A DNA stretch of 64,000 bases from Paratinospora sagittata (taxonomy: Eukaryota; Streptophyta; Magnoliopsida; Ranunculales; Menispermaceae): the NCBI GenBank assembly GCA_035771175.1, contig CM069600.1, positions 2,928,449 to 2,992,448 of the forward strand, read 5' to 3'. Position numbers and translations under genes: made by a program. The first letter of the stretch is position 1. Each line of letters begins with the position of its first letter. Below are positions 1-14,700 of this stretch, one piece after another. The notes under the pieces were generated by a model. It saw nothing but the letters and a program-made list of their open reading frames with translations. It did no database searches and was not told the DNA's origin.

Positions 1-39
1 AGAAGCATAGGCGACTGAAGATCAAACTCTGTTGAGAGT

Positions 40-1690
40 TTTCGAGTAGTTCGTACAGATCGTCGAATCAAAGGTCTGTTCTAACGAAGCTCGTTTGGAG
101 GAATATGGGGGACAGCGATCGTGTCGTTGCGAAATAGTATAAAAGTACACCCTCATATCTCTGCTCTTGCAGGTAATCCTTTTAAGGCCATTTTACATTT
201 TTCAGACCTAAACCCTAAAATCTAAACCTTAAACCTTAAAAACCCCTAAAACCCTAAACCTTAAATCCTTAACCCTCAATATAACATTACTGTGTTTAGT
301 AGCATATCGTAATCTTAGATAATGAAATAATTTTTATCACAAAAAATATTAATTTTGTTAAAAACAATAAAATTGATTATTATTATTATAATAAAATTAT
401 TTTTTATTTATAGAATAAAATTATTTTTTGTTAATGTAAGAAACAATTATAATTTATTATTAAACACATTAAAAAATAATTTTCAAATAATAAAGTATTT
501 TTTATTAAAATAATAAACATAATTTTTTTAAAATGTTAAAATTAGTGTTTTTGTTAAAAATAATAAAATTTGTTGTGATGAAAAAATAATAATAGAATAA
601 TTTTATTAATAATATTAAGTTAGAATAAAAAATAAATATCAAATAATATAATATTTTTTATTAAAATAATAAACTTATTTTTAATTAAAATGATAAAATT
701 GGTTTTTTATTAAACATAATAAAATTGGTTTTCTTTATTAAACTTAATTACATTAGTTGTGATGAAAAAATAATAATAAAATAATTCTTTCAAATAATAA
801 AATGAATATTTCATAAAATATAAAAATTCTAATTATTAATAGAAATTATAATAAAAAATAATTTTCAAATAAAAAAATATGTTTATTAAAATAATAAACT
901 TTATTTTAATTAAAAATAGTAAAATAAGTTTTTTATTAAGATTCAATAGAAAGTATAAGATTCAATATGTACTTCCGTGGTTAAAATGAGAGTTTCATGT
1001 ACTTTGTAGAAAATAATAAATATTTCTTAAAATAAAAAAAATTCTTATTATTAATAGAAAGTTATAATAAAAAACATTTTTTTAATAATACAATATTTTT
1101 ATTGAAATAATAAACTTTATTTTAATTAAAAATAGTAAAATTAATTTTTATTAAAAATAATAAAATTAATGGTGGTAAAAAAATAATAATAAAATTATTT
1201 TATAAAAATAATAAATTAAATATTTTATTAAAAATAATTAAAAAAAATTTCACCTAATTACTTTCTGAATACAACCCGTACCAAACGCCCTTTGCGATTT
1301 TGGTATTTGATTTTATTTGTCGAAGGTTTGTTCTAACGAAGCTCGTCTGGAAGAATATGGGGGATAGCGATCGTGCCGCTGCTCTTGCAGGTAATCCTTT
1401 CAAACCCATCTTACAGTTTTCTTCTGTGGATCGGTAAGATATATTTAAGGATCTAATATAACAGATTGCCCTTCTTGGCATTCTTTCAGACCTTACGCTT
1501 CCGTGCTTCTTTTGTAGATCAATAGATATCTGGCGGAGCATTTTGTAGATAGGAATAAGAGGATTTGGAAGGAATTTGGAGGACAGCGATCGTGCAGCTG
1601 CTAAACCCTCAGATCTCAGTCTGCTCTTCCAGGTATTTCTTTCAAACCCTTCTTTCTGTTTTCTTCTGTTGATCGGTAAGATATATCTAG
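40..1690 (+). repeat. Three diverged copies of a leader-like repeat around an AT-rich block
   Basis: A unit centred on GACAGCGATCGTG, followed by CTCTTGCAGGTAATC or a close variant, occurs near 84-182, 1330-1430 and 1565-1690. The first two copies also share the upstream words GTTCTAACGAAGCTCGT. The last two share a downstream stretch ending in GATCGGTAAGATATAT. Between copies one and two (about 290-1250) the DNA is almost pure A/T with short TTATTAAAAATAATAAA-like words, and I see no gene there. At 206-280 there is a block of degenerate CCCTAAA-like words. The CAG|GTAATC step inside the unit looks like a splice donor, so these may be duplicated 5' leader exons of the downstream gene. That is inference only. 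Confidence 0.55.
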
Positions 1691-1945
1691 ATTAGTCTCG
1701 AATCTTCTCCACATTTCTTTCGGACCCTTCTTCTTCCATTTTATTTTGTAAATCGGTTTCTTGATATGGATTGCTTTGCCGTAGTTCTTGGTCCGTAGTC
1801 ATGGCACGGAGTCATCTTGAGCAAGCTAATATGTGGTTGGTTTACTGATAAATGTGTCACTACGATCGTAGGATATAGAATAGTTTGTCGACGAGCTTTA
1901 GAAGATTTGCTAAAATGGATAAATCAGTGAGGTTTAGGTATTTCT

Positions 1946-2311
1946 ATGTTTTTGTTTGGTATTGGGGTATTGATCAGAGGCAACCAAGGCCAAGTAGTAG
2001 CAGCCATGGCCCAAAGTCTGTTAGGAACCTTTTCTTCTGATGTAGCTGAGGCAATTGGAGTCCGATGGGTGTTGATGTTTGCAATCGAAACAGGGAGCCC
2101 AGTAGAGATTGTGGAAGGGGATAACCTTTCTGTAATGAAGATGACGGCGGTTGATTTCCACCCTCCTACTGAATTAGGGACCATTATGGAAGAGTCTACA
2201 AATTTAGCAGCTGTTATTCATGATGTAGTATTGTCGGAGGCTTGTCCTCATCTATTTTTTAAAAAATTTGAAAATCTTTCTAGTTGCAAAACAAACAAAA
2301 AAATACATTGA
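1946..2311 (+). pseudogene. RNase H-like (RVT_3) domain fragment
   Basis: An open frame of 121 codons reads GVLIRGNQGQVVAAMAQ, then SDVAEAIGVRWVLMFAIETG, then VEIVEGDNLSVMKM. That succession (strand, 'RD..G', an acidic A-E-A helix, then 'E.D...V') is typical of the plant RNase H-like domain found in LINE-derived and stand-alone reverse-transcriptase-like proteins. The usual N-terminal strand carrying the first catalytic Asp is missing, and the C-terminal end runs into unrelated sequence. It is therefore a fragment. It sits about 450 bp upstream of the SRD2 start codon on the same strand. Confidence 0.55.
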
Positions 2312-2758
2312 AAAATTACAGAGTTGTCATGGCAACAATTAACTTTGGTGCGTGTAGTTAGTCTAAAAGTGGGTCAGCAGACCAATAGTTCTTTTGAATC
2401 TTTCTTTCTGTTTTTACTCTTGGTCAATCAATGAAAAGTATGAAGCGTCTCCATTGTTCATTTCAATTATCATAGATCAGTCTTGTTCGATGTTTCGCAA
2501 TCTTCTTTGGTTGACTTTGCTACCATGGAGAAATAGGGTTTTTGTAGATATCTCCATTCTTTTCCCCGAATTTTGGTTGTTCCATTGGCTTCGAGTCTTT
2601 CAGCATTATCTACGACCCACCCTAATCAGCTATTGACATCTCGTCGCAGCCGTCTTTCCAGTTTCAACATTCCTAACGATCTTTAATTGTAATAGCAAAG
2701 AAATAGTGCGAAGAATCAAAGTTCTTGGATTTCAAAACTAAGGGCGAGCCAGTTTACA

Positions 2759-5700
2759 ATGCCGGAAGACATGGACATTGTTCGTTCTTCACTTCTAGAT
2801 CAAGCTTTTTACAACTCCATAACGCGTGGAGGGCCTATCTACGTTCCTGACCTTGTTGGTCCAATCACCAGAGCCGCTGAATTCGAAGCATTGGCATTCG
2901 AGGAATTGGAGGTAACTTTGACTTTCAATTTTAGATATATTTTGAAATTTGGTGTTTCTTTACCAAGATTCTATTTGTTTGAGTTACTATTTCGGAGAAA
3001 AGAGCGCTTTAAAGTACAAATTATATTTGTCTGCGCAAACTTCTCTGTCTCTTCCCTATTTTCTCAATCATTATTATGTTTTTATTTTATTTTATTGAAT
3101 AGTAGTTCATTTATAATTTGATTGTTGCAGAGTTTGAGAGCTGAAGTACTTGTAGATTCTTCTCAAGTATGCGAGGATCACCTTTCGTAAGTCAAGTTTT
3201 AGTTTCCTCTGTTTTTCGGATAAGGTTTTCCGAATCTATACTTGTTCTATTGTTTGATTGCATTCTTGTTCCGACATAAATCTCATAAGAGGAGGTGCGA
3301 CTGGTTGGCCGATGAATGCATGCATTAACGGGACTCATTACATGCATTGTTTATATTGCATTCGACGGTAAGTTTTATTTTGAACACGTTGTTGATGTGT
3401 TCACAGACTTGATGAGCTGAAAGTGTTTACAGAAGAAGAACTGGCAGAGAGAGCGCTTGAGGAAGCGTTCAAGGTTGGTTCATTGATACTTTAGATACAA
3501 GAAGCTCAACTATCACTACAAATTTGCTTCTCAAAATATATTACTGTTTACTGCAGGATGACAAACACCACGAGAGTTCATCACCAATTCCAGAAGACCT
3601 TTCTAAAAGCACGTGGGTAAAACAAGTGGCCTTTCCTAGTTGTTTGTGTTTTGGCTCTGTCTTGACTATTTGACTTTCTATATTTTTTAGTTATTAGAAA
3701 TTTAACTGCTAAATGACAAAGAAGTCAATTGGGGTTGACATTCAGGATTTAGGATTCATGATCTTTATAATAGACATGAAACACCATATAATAAAGAATA
3801 CTAGGTAGAAAAGAGCAATTTTGGTTTAACAAAAATCAGATGCTTCTTGCTGCTGAGGAAGTGATTTTAGGCCTCCTGCATACTCATTCAACTCTACATA
3901 GCCTTTTCCCAAATACCAACTATATGGGTTTGTTGGTTATATGAATTTGCTTCCTTCATCTTGGTTTATCAAGGACTCAATCTACGAGTATATTGCAAGA
4001 GACTCAAAAATCTAGGACAATTTATTTAGATTACATGAAAATGATAAAGATGGTGTGGAAGAATAAATGAGAAGATTTTTTAATAATTCTAAAGGTTATT
4101 GCATCAAATTGGTGTACCAATTTCGAAACATCATTTGTGTTCGACTTAATTCTCGACATCTATCTTTGATGTATTTTAGCTTTAAATTTTAAACCTTGAT
4201 TTGTTCTCTTTTAACCACCATATAAACAACCTTAGAACTTCAATTGTCCTTCCTACATTGTTGAATTCATCCCATTGTTAACCATGATTCAACTCTCTTT
4301 TTTGTTATACTTGAATCCTCTAGCAGCCTAAACAAATTATTAATCAAACTTTAGGTTATCCTACATCAATTTCAATTGGGAGGCAACCATCTTGTACCAC
4401 TATAACAATTGATTCGTTAAGAGGAGCTACAATGTTTTTTCTGCATATGTGAAAAGGCTTTTAGTATTGGGAAAGTGGGCTTTCAAAAATTTATTTCATA
4501 GGTTTTCATCACCAATATGCTTATACGTGTATTGGTCTGTATTGTTTTAGTTTTAATACTTGTGTTATTTGCAACGAAGAAGAAATCATTTTATTTCCCA
4601 TGTTCCTGTATTTTTTTTCCAAAGAAACAAGATAATATATATTTTTTAATTTTCAACATTATGTTTTTCAGAAGAAAAGATGGTTTTAGGATTTCAAGCA
4701 ATAATGTCGTCGACGTACCAGGCTCAAGGAAAGAGATAAATAACTATGCATCTTCAGAGTCTGTGAATGGTCCTATTATTGAATCTAGAAAGGAGGATTG
4801 CTCAGGAAAAATTGATGGGAATAGCTTAAAGAAGAAGAAGAGGAAGAAGAGGGGAAGAGCCTTTGATAGAAATATTCGTGCCACCGAACTACAAGTATGC
4901 ATATTTTTCCTCTTGCTTATGTCCCACGTTTTTTCCTATGCCATTTTTTATCCTATATTAATACTACAAAAATTAATTTTGATCATGAGCTTAATTTTAA
5001 TAAGAGATGGGCCAATGACCAAGCAAACTACAAATAGAGGTTGAAGAATATATCATCTAGGATACAAACATTGTTATTGATGCTTATTTTGTTTCTCATC
5101 TCAACTCTAGAATGTCTTTTCCCAACTACATAAGATCGATTGTATGAATTTTGTTTCTCATCTCAACGCTTTCACCACTCAACTCTACAAAGGGCTTAGT
5201 TGACAATTATGTTAAAAGTAATTAAGCCTTTCTTAATTATTTCGATCCATGTTATTTTAGGTTTTTTCCTCTCCATTATGATCATTAATTGTCATAAGCA
5301 TTTCTAAACATTTTCACTTTTTTTACACTTAATTTGTTAATGTTGTTTCTTTTTTTCCCAAGATTTTGTTTTATAAAGCACTGTAGTCCCAAATTAGTCT
5401 TATAAAATTTTCCTTAGAACTTTAATGAGATATGTCAATTATTATATTGGCCAAGAAGCATTCTTCCACGTATTTTATTTCTATGGTTAACATTATTTCC
5501 TATTTCTTTCATTTAATATATAATTGAATCCAAATATTGTAAGTTCTCTCTCCTTGGTAGTCTCTCTACTTTCAATATTCTCCCTCTCTTCATTTATATT
5601 TCTACTTCAACTAAAATTACATTTTATATATATTTAGTCCTAGTCTTACTGAAAGGAGAGATTTGACACAACAGTTAGGATTGTTTCATTGTGACCTAGA

Positions 5701-8700
5701 GGTCACGGGTTTTAATTTGGAAACAAACTCTCCAATTTGTGCATAGTGCACGTTATCGTTTTCCTAGACCTCTCAATGGCGGGAGCCTTGTGCATTAGGT
5801 ATGTCTTTTTTTAGTTTTCTTCTAAATTTTGAACCCTCTTAATTATAAAGTTTTTCTCCAAAGATCTAATATAGTATTTACTCCGGATTTGGTTTCATCA
5901 CTTTGCACCATGCCATCAACAAGCAACGTATACTACAAAATATTTTTTTGAATTTGTCAATTCATTCATAATTAGTGCTAAATGGTTAGGGTTTGAAGTT
6001 GATCTTTTCGTGTTTGAAAGGCATAAATTATATTTGTATTTTTTTTCCATGATTGTTTCAAGTCTTTGGTGATTTTATTTAATTGAGATTTGACTCTTTT
6101 TTTTCTTTTTTTTCTTTTTTTCTTTTTTTCTTTTTTTTAAGCTCTTCTATGTTATTATTAAATGTTTTTTTTCCTAGGGTAATTGCATATAGTGATACTT
6201 AACCTTTGCATTTTTCCATGATTAGGGTAGTTATATTGCAAAAGTGGAGCAACTGGCTAAAATCAAGCAAAAGCAAGATGAAGACAAGGCAGCTGCTAAC
6301 CTTCATGCATTCAAGTACATCTTTTTTGTTTTGATTACACTAGCCAGCCATTATAGATTATCTTGCTTCTAACATTGGCGTGCTCAACTTTGTTTTCGGT
6401 TTGTTTGTGTAGTGGTAGTTGCAAGACTAACGAAAGTTCAATTCAATCCTTAGAGAACATAGAGAGGACGACATCAGTTAGGTCGATAACTTCTACTTCA
6501 AAGGTCTGTATACATGTGTTCAATATTATATTCACTTTTCTCGCATTATGATTTATTTGGATAACATGACCTTTGTCAATTTCTAACTCATTGTTTTTTC
6601 TTGCTTTTGTGTATCATTTTTTTTTTCATATGGTACAAATATTATCTCACTATGAAATTTTATTTCTTGGTATGGCTTTCTTGATCGTATGAAGATATTG
6701 TTTCTAGTGGGGTATTTTGGAAGACCTAAGCATATGCCCTCATGCATCATATGCGTTGCATTTTACCTCTAATGATATAATGGTTGTATTCTTTTCTTTT
6801 AATTTCTTTTCAGGAATTATGAGGAACTAGTAGTACGTAGGGTAAAAGAGACCAATGTAATTCTTTTTTCCAACTGATTCGGGAAAAAAAAACTATAATT
6901 GAGGCTTTGACCACTAGTTGATTCATTTGCTTTTGATTGATACACTCAAGTTTGATAGCCAAAATTGAAATGTAATGATAGTGGAGGCAAATATGATCGT
7001 CCAATTCCTACCGAACCTACCCCTAAAATTACCCCTAGAAGGGTATAAGGCTAAGTGAGCGAAAAGGGTTTTCCGTGATACGAGAAATGAAAATTGTGAT
7101 GTGATCTTTTGAATGTATCAAGAAAATACTTACAAGTGTATAAAGTAAATTGTAGCTCTTAACAAGATTAATTGATCCCATAAGATTTGGACAAACCACT
7201 TAAGATTATTTGAAAATGAATCAATAATTATTATATACTCTGTAAGTCAAAGAAAAATAAAAAAAAGTCTCTGAAATCTTAGACTGATGATAACAATTAA
7301 TAGAGAAAAAACATGAAAAAAATTGAAAACATTTTAAACACATAATCTAATCATTCTAAAATTTAAATCAACTTCTAATGAAAGAAAGAGAGGGAAAGAT
7401 AACAGTAAATAGAGCATAGAAAGAGGGAGGGAGGGAGAAAATTATTGAAAATTGAAATATTTTTATTAATTAAAAGAAAAAAGAACTTACAAAATTCCAA
7501 AACTTGAGTAATGTTATTTTACCCAAGGCTTGAATCATCTACTAAAAGCAAAACCAATAAAACCTAACCTAAATAAATAAATGGAAATGAAAAGAAAAAA
7601 GGAGAAAAAGTTGTCTTGGTTCCTTGAGCGACCCCCTTTGTATAGATTTTTTTTGCTTTTTTAAGGAAGTTGCTTTTCTACTGGTTGTTTCCATGGAAAC
7701 AACATTTTTAGAATTTAATTAGAAGATTTTATTATCCCCAAATACATATAGGTTCTCAAAAAAATTGAAAAAAGAAAAAAGAGGAAACAATGACGGTGTT
7801 GTCTCAAAGGATGTCTTTCCATTTTCTTCAAAGTTCAATCTTTGATCTTTTTATTCTCTTATCCATGTGACATATGGAAACTCCTTAGGCTGCAAATGCG
7901 CTAAGAGCATTTCCATAGGTTGAATTTGCTCTTCAAAACTCAAGTCTTTATCCAATGTTTCAAAATTATTCTTGAACCTTAAAAACACTTGAAAGACTAT
8001 ATGAAAAAGAAGTGAAAGAAAGTAGATGTTGCTAACTTTTTGTTGTTTCAAGTCTACAACGACCATTGACCAACAACAAATGAAAGAGGGCCAAAAATTA
8101 AACCATCACCAACAGTGAAAAACTCAACGACAATCATGGAATGAAAAGTTAAACATAATTTTCCAAAATTTTATCAAAATTTTCAATCATCAAATAACAA
8201 ATTAATCGTATTTGTATTAGCACAAAAAAACCATTGAAGTTAGGAAAAATATCAAAATAATTTGTAAAACTCGAAAAAAAAAAAAAAAAAAAAACTATAG
8301 TATTATTTTGAATTTTCCAAACACAAAGTGAAAAAAAAACCTTAAAATTTTGTTAGAAGATATTCCTGAAAAATAAAAAATATCTGAGTTTGGAGTACAA
8401 TTTCTTATGTGATGCATGGAAACTAAAGAATTGGTAAAGAAAGAAGGAAAATGAGATTTACCACTCTTGCTATTCATACAATGAGCGTCAAGTAATATAA
8501 ATCTTATAAATATTTTGTTAAACCATTATATTTCATATTCTAATGAGTTTCAAGAATGTAATTATGTTTATTTCAGCATATCTGAAAGAAACATAGATCT
8601 TTACAACATTCGAATATAATTCTTTATATTTCTCGACAGTGTCAATTTTTTAAGAAAATTCTCTTTGTCAAATTAGACTTCCCCGAATTAATTTTTTAAG

Positions 8701-11700
8701 GGACCAAAGTTTAGGGCAAATTCGAAGTTTTGATCCTTTGTGACAATGATGAGGGAGAGGAGGGAAGAAGGAAGAAAAAAAGCAGCAACAACGAATCAAA
8801 TAACAAATAAGAAAGAAAAACTTGTTTGGTGTCATAGTGAAGTGTGAGTGATACGAGGTAGGGTCAATTTTCAACAACTCTTTTATTTTTTGTCTTAAAG
8901 CGTGATTCGACCCAATTTCTTCGAGTTATAAAGTTATCAACCAACCTAGCCCAGTTGGCATCGTAAACCCAATCCAATCCAATACATTAGGGTCAGGTTA
9001 CTTGGGTTGATTTGTAGGATGGACACCCCTAATGGGTATATTTGGGTATTTTGGGGGATGCTTCTCTTTGTAAATTTCATTCCTTCTCATGAAATTGATC
9101 ATTTCATGCTTACAGGAAGCAGTCAATGACACTGTCTTGAATTTTTTATTATTGTTGGTGGATTGGAGATGCCTATGTTGGATTGGAGGTCCACCCAAGC
9201 AGGACACCATAAGAAGAGATAAAGACTAGCACTGACCTTCATAAGCAAGTTTTCCTAATATTTCTTTTAATTATGATAACTACGATGAATGTTATTAAGA
9301 ACTGATATAGATGTTAATATTAGCCTCTGATGGAGTGAAGTGGTGGAAGCAGATTCATGTGGCCGACCCCATGTAGTTGGGAAAAGGCTTGGTTGAGTTG
9401 AGTTGAGTTGAGTATTAGGTAAGATAATTAAGCATAAATCATTCAATGGCACATAATAACCGTTGGAGAATATGTGTCTCAACGATAAATTTGAAAGTTT
9501 CTGAGAATAAGTGATAATAATCCTTATTTCATGACTTTTCTCAATTACTTGCAGGCCAAGTCATCAAGTACATATGGATGTGTGGCAGTCTCCTATTCAG
9601 AAGTGGTTCTCTGTGTTGAGATTTATTCCAACACTAGGCATTATATTAAGGTATGCGTTTATATTCTTCTCCGCATCTAAAGCAGTAGAAGAAAGGATGT
9701 GTGCTATTAACTTATTAGTTTAAATAATGTTTTTCTTTTCTTTTCCTTTCTTTTGTTCTTCTTCTTCATTTCTTTTTTTTTTTCTTTTGAATATCTTATG
9801 CATGGTCTAATTGACTTAGAGAAATTGTATTTTATATATTTAGAGATTATTGGAGGGTTTTGGAAAAGAAATTAGTTGTGAGGTGTAAGTACATAATGTT
9901 AACTTCATCAAGGATAGGAGCAAAATCTATTATCCTTGAAGATTTGCTCCAGGCGCAACCATCTGGTTACATGTAGTTCTAGTAGAGATATGGTCTCTTC
10001 AAGGAAAAATATGCTACTAATTAGAATCTTCATTTGTTTGAGCGATAGTTTAAACCTGTCATTCATGCCTTTTACATTGGGATTTATGCCTAGATAAATA
10101 ACAATGATATAAGGCAAACTTCACAAGTGAGGTGCATAGCTCCAAGCTTAGCATGTTGGCTTCAAACGTAAAGTGCATTATGTGTTTGCTTCCCAATTTT
10201 TGGGTCTTTTTCTGAAAAAAAAAAATAGCGGAGAACAGCCTGGTCCAAGACGAATTGGTGTTAGTGAGAATGAACTTAATCCTCACCAATATCAATAGTA
10301 GTTTATTTGCCAACTCCATGAATTAGGGTGCGCATATGAGTGTAAATGCTTGTCAATAAGGAAAGTTAATAAAAGAAAGGGAAAAAACAGTGTAGTTGCT
10401 GGAGTGAAGAAAAGACAAGAATACCTGATGGTTAATAATTAAATACTCTTATGTTTTCTTTATCCTCTTTAAGTTTTTGTAATGTTTATATAAACCATTT
10501 TGGCAGACCCAGGAGTTCTTGGTCCTAGGAAGACAAACCTTAACTGAGCTGAGAGATCAAATATATTGTTTGACGGACCAGCTAATGCACAAAGCCGGGC
10601 AGCATGATCCTTCTGGATATTTTCTCATCGAAGTATTCTTGTTATTTCTCTCGTCTTATTATTTCATTTTCCATTTAAAGATTTAACTCATCATTGATTT
10701 TCTGCTTTGTAGAATGTATTCTGTAATGATTTGAGAGACCCCTCTGCTATTAATTACAGCGAACCTATATTTGAATGGCTTAGAAACTCTAAGGACGAGG
10801 CCCTTGAGAAATGGGAATGGATCCTGTCAGGAGAATTACGGCAGAAGCAGAAGGTGTTGTTTGGGAATGTAACTACACCCCACCTGCCTCAATTCAGATC
10901 TGTTGAAATGCATAAAATCCGTTTTTGTGACTTGTGGTTTCGACTTGGTGCTGCATATCTCTACTGTCATCAGGTATTACTTGGTTTTTTTTTCAGTACT
11001 TAAAACATATGCAGATCCTATGTCTGCAGTAGGATGCTGAATGATTTTTAGCTGGTTTAGTCATTTTATGCAAATACGATTTATGACACCTAGTCCTTGT
11101 TTATGCTGTTATCAAAGTGATCAGAGGGACATGAAGGTAATTGATCAATCTAAAGGTTTAAAGAGATTGCTTGTGCTTTAAGAAACATCCAGAGGGCCTT
11201 GCACTTAGGGTGTTCTTGGTTAGGTTTGGATCTTTTTTGGACCTACACCAAAAGCAAACTGAAATTGATCAGTTTTATAGTTTTGAAAACCAAGCTGAAT
11301 AGATCAAGCACACTGAACCAAACTGAAAACTTTTTGTGTGGGATGACCAATTTGAAAAGTTCAAAATTCACATACTATATTAAAACTGATTGTACACCTT
11401 ACAATCACATATGAAAAATCGAATGCTTATCCAATCCTCAAATAACAACCCCTAATATTTGAGTATCCTTTTTATTAGATTAGAGGTAAGCGAAATGACT
11501 GTGTGACCACCAAATGAAATATTATTTAAATGCATCTCTGAACAAAGGCTGAACATATGGATTCTAAATCTTGGAGGATTCTCTTAAAAATTGACGAAAG
11601 AGTTCCACATATGTGGAAGCATTTTGGGATGGTTAAATCAAGATTTGTTTTCTTGTGGGGCATGTAACTGGGTTGGTGCGGTGGGCAGCGAGTGTTTGTC

Positions 11701-14700
11701 TAAATGAAAGTGGAAATGCAAAGAATTTAATGAATTTCAGTTGTCTTGTAACTGGGACATGTGACCCGTAGTAAAACATGCTGAAAACAAAATGAAACCA
11801 AATGAGAGCCTCGTGATATACAAAGAGTGAATGGCTCCTCTACAGTCTACATCCAACCAAATCTTTTTTTTGACAAGAAACGAAAATTGTATTGAATTAA
11901 CTATGGTGAAAAACTATACATGGATATACACTCGGGATATGACCCGAAGTTAAAGATCAAAACTCTATAAAATAGGTTGCCAACCTCTCAACCACTCCCC
12001 CAGGGGAAAACCCCTAGCTAACTTACTGGCACTAACCCAAAGAGAAGCCAAGAAAAGGGAATTTTCCCAAACAGTCCTTGAATCCCTTTCATGGTCATAA
12101 AAAATGCGACAATTCCTTTCTTTCCAAATAGACCAAACAACTGCAAATACAACCACCCGCCAATAATCCCTAAAACGCCTTGGCACAATTGAATCATCAT
12201 GAAAGATCCAATGTGCAGGGTCGATGGAGAGAGACCCCCATTGAAGGAAGTCTTCCCATCTCTTCCAGACCATTTTAGAAAAGTCAATCAACAAAAAGAT
12301 GTTGACCAGATTTCCCATTAACTTTACATAAACAACACCAATTTGGAGATAAAGTCCAATTTTTGAACCGTCGTTGTAGAATATCAGCACAATTTAACCT
12401 ATCATGAGCAATAGTCCATCCCAAAAATTTGGCTTTTGAAGTAACATGAGCTTTACAAATAAAGTTGAGAGGGAACGAAATATGGGAAGAGAAGGAGCTA
12501 GAGGAAGAACACAAATGATGAATGAAGGATTTAGAAGAAAACTCTCCCGAAGATTTCAAGGGCCATTGAACTCTATCACTCACATCTGACAAGTGAACTC
12601 CCTCAAGGATCTCGAGGGAGGATGCATCTGAACGCACACTCTCTGAGATCTCCCTTCTAAGATGGAGACACCAAGATGGACTACCACCATCACCCCCCAC
12701 CCGAAGAACCAAGAAATCACAAATTGGATGGTAATGTTTGGAAGAAAGCCTATAAATATTTGGAAATAAGTCACAGAATTTAGATGTACCATACCAAGAA
12801 TCTTCCCAAAATTTGAAGGAGGAACTGTCACCCACATTGAGTCTCACTAATGAAGAGAAGATTTGGTAAAGGGAATGAATGAATTTCCAAGGGATGCGAT
12901 AGGTAGCAGTGGAAGACATACTAGCATCTCTTGAGTTCCACTGAGTACCGTGACGGCTCGACACAACAATAGCCCACAGGGAGATTTTTTCCGTAAGGAA
13001 CCGCCATTGCCATTTTTCCGCCAAAGCTTTGTTTCTTAACACCAAGTTCCCAATCCCCAACCCTCCCTGATCAATTCGTCTAGTAACCAGACCCCACTTC
13101 ACCAAGCTTCCACCTCTAACTTTGTCGTCTCCCTTCCATAGAAACTTCCTCATCATCCTCTCAATCCTCCAAGCCACCAACTTCGGAATCTTGAACATAG
13201 AAAGGAAATAAGCAGGTAATGCTTCCAAAACACTTTTAATAAGGGCCAACCTTCCACCTTTAGATAAGAAACTTCTATGCCAACCTTCTAATCTTCTCGA
13301 AATAGTGCCAGAATGATTTAGATAAGGGGTTTACCCCAAGTGGTAATCCGAGATAATTTATAGGCCATTGGCCAATGGTGCAACCACATGAGGAGGCAAC
13401 TTCCACCAACTTCGCTTTAGACAGGCAAACCCCAGCAACATGACATTTTGCCAGATTCAACTTCATTCCCAATATCAAACAAAAACCCTATATGAGTCTC
13501 AATGTGCAAATGAGGCTTGATCCATCATTTTCCACCAAAACGAGACAATCATCTGCAAACTGGAGATGGGACACCTGGATCTTATCCTTCCCCACTGAGA
13601 ATCCCTTCACCACCCCCAAATCCCTAGCTCAATCCGTCATGCTCCCCAGTACATCTGCAACCATAAGGAAAAGGAAAGATGATAGCGGATATCCCTGTCT
13701 GAGACCCCTAGAACCAATCACTTTCCCCCTGGGTCTTCCATTAATGAAAATAGAATAGGATACAGAGGACAAGCATCCATAAACCCACTTCCACCATCGA
13801 GTACCAAAGCCTTTCCTACCAAGAACATAGTCGAGAAAATCCCATCGGACCATGTCGTAGTAGGCCTTTTCGAAATTTGTTTTGAAGACAATGCCTTCTC
13901 TTTTGGTTGCCCTATAGTCTTCAACTGCTTCGTTTGCTATTAAAGAAGCATCATAAATCTGTCTTCCTTTAACGAACGCCATTTGATTCTCAGCGACTGT
14001 ATGATGAAGGACCTCTCTGATTCTTGTTGCTAAGACTTTGGCAATGATTTTGTAAAGGCTGGTGGTGAGACTAATGGACCTGAAGTCTTTCACTTTCTTA
14101 GAGTTAACCTTCTTCGAGATCAAAGCAATTTATGTCTCATTATCTGATTTGTTGATCACCCATTGATTGAAGAAATCGTCCGTAACTGCCTTGAGATCGA
14201 GCCTCAAGGTATCCCAATTTTCTTTGTAGAAAGATAAAGAAAAGCCATTCGGACCCAGGGCTTTGTCACCATCGCAATTAAAAACAGCTTCACAAATTTC
14301 CTCCATCTCAAAGGGTGCTCCAGCCAATCATAATCCGCCCTTGGCAGAGGTCTCCAAGTAATACCATCAATCCTCGATAATCCGCCGTGAAAAGCTGCTG
14401 CCTGCTGGTAGAAATCCACTACTTCCCCCACTACATCATCCACCGAGTCCACCAAGGACCCATCATCCCTTTCTAATTTCATAATAACATTCCGTGATCT
14501 ACGATTGCTTAGGATTCTGTGGAAAAACTTTGAGTTGGAATCACCCTCCCGAACCCATTTAATTTTTTCTTTTTGAGCCGCTATTCGATCCACCCGAAGG
14601 ATTGAAAAGTGTTCCTCTTTAGCACTCCTTTCCTGAACCATGTTCTCAGACCAATCATCAGTACTTTCCACCTGATCCAGTCTTTTAATGAGAGACTCCA

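Noticed and set aside
206..280. True telomere or chromosome end
   Set aside because: The CCCTAAA-like words are degenerate and short, and similar blocks occur internally at 24.1-24.5 kb.
1924..2184. Minus-strand frame over the RNase H-like fragment
   Set aside because: It mirrors the plus-strand frame and has no domain of its own.
4517..5044. A 175-codon open frame on the plus strand
   Set aside because: Only 4672-4894 is coding (SRD2 exon 5). The hydrophobic flanks are intron read in frame.
8900..9030. hAT-type MITE suggested by ACACCCCTAA and GGGTCAGGTTACTTGGGTTG words
   Set aside because: Only one end is convincing; no matching inverted end or 8-bp duplication could be found.
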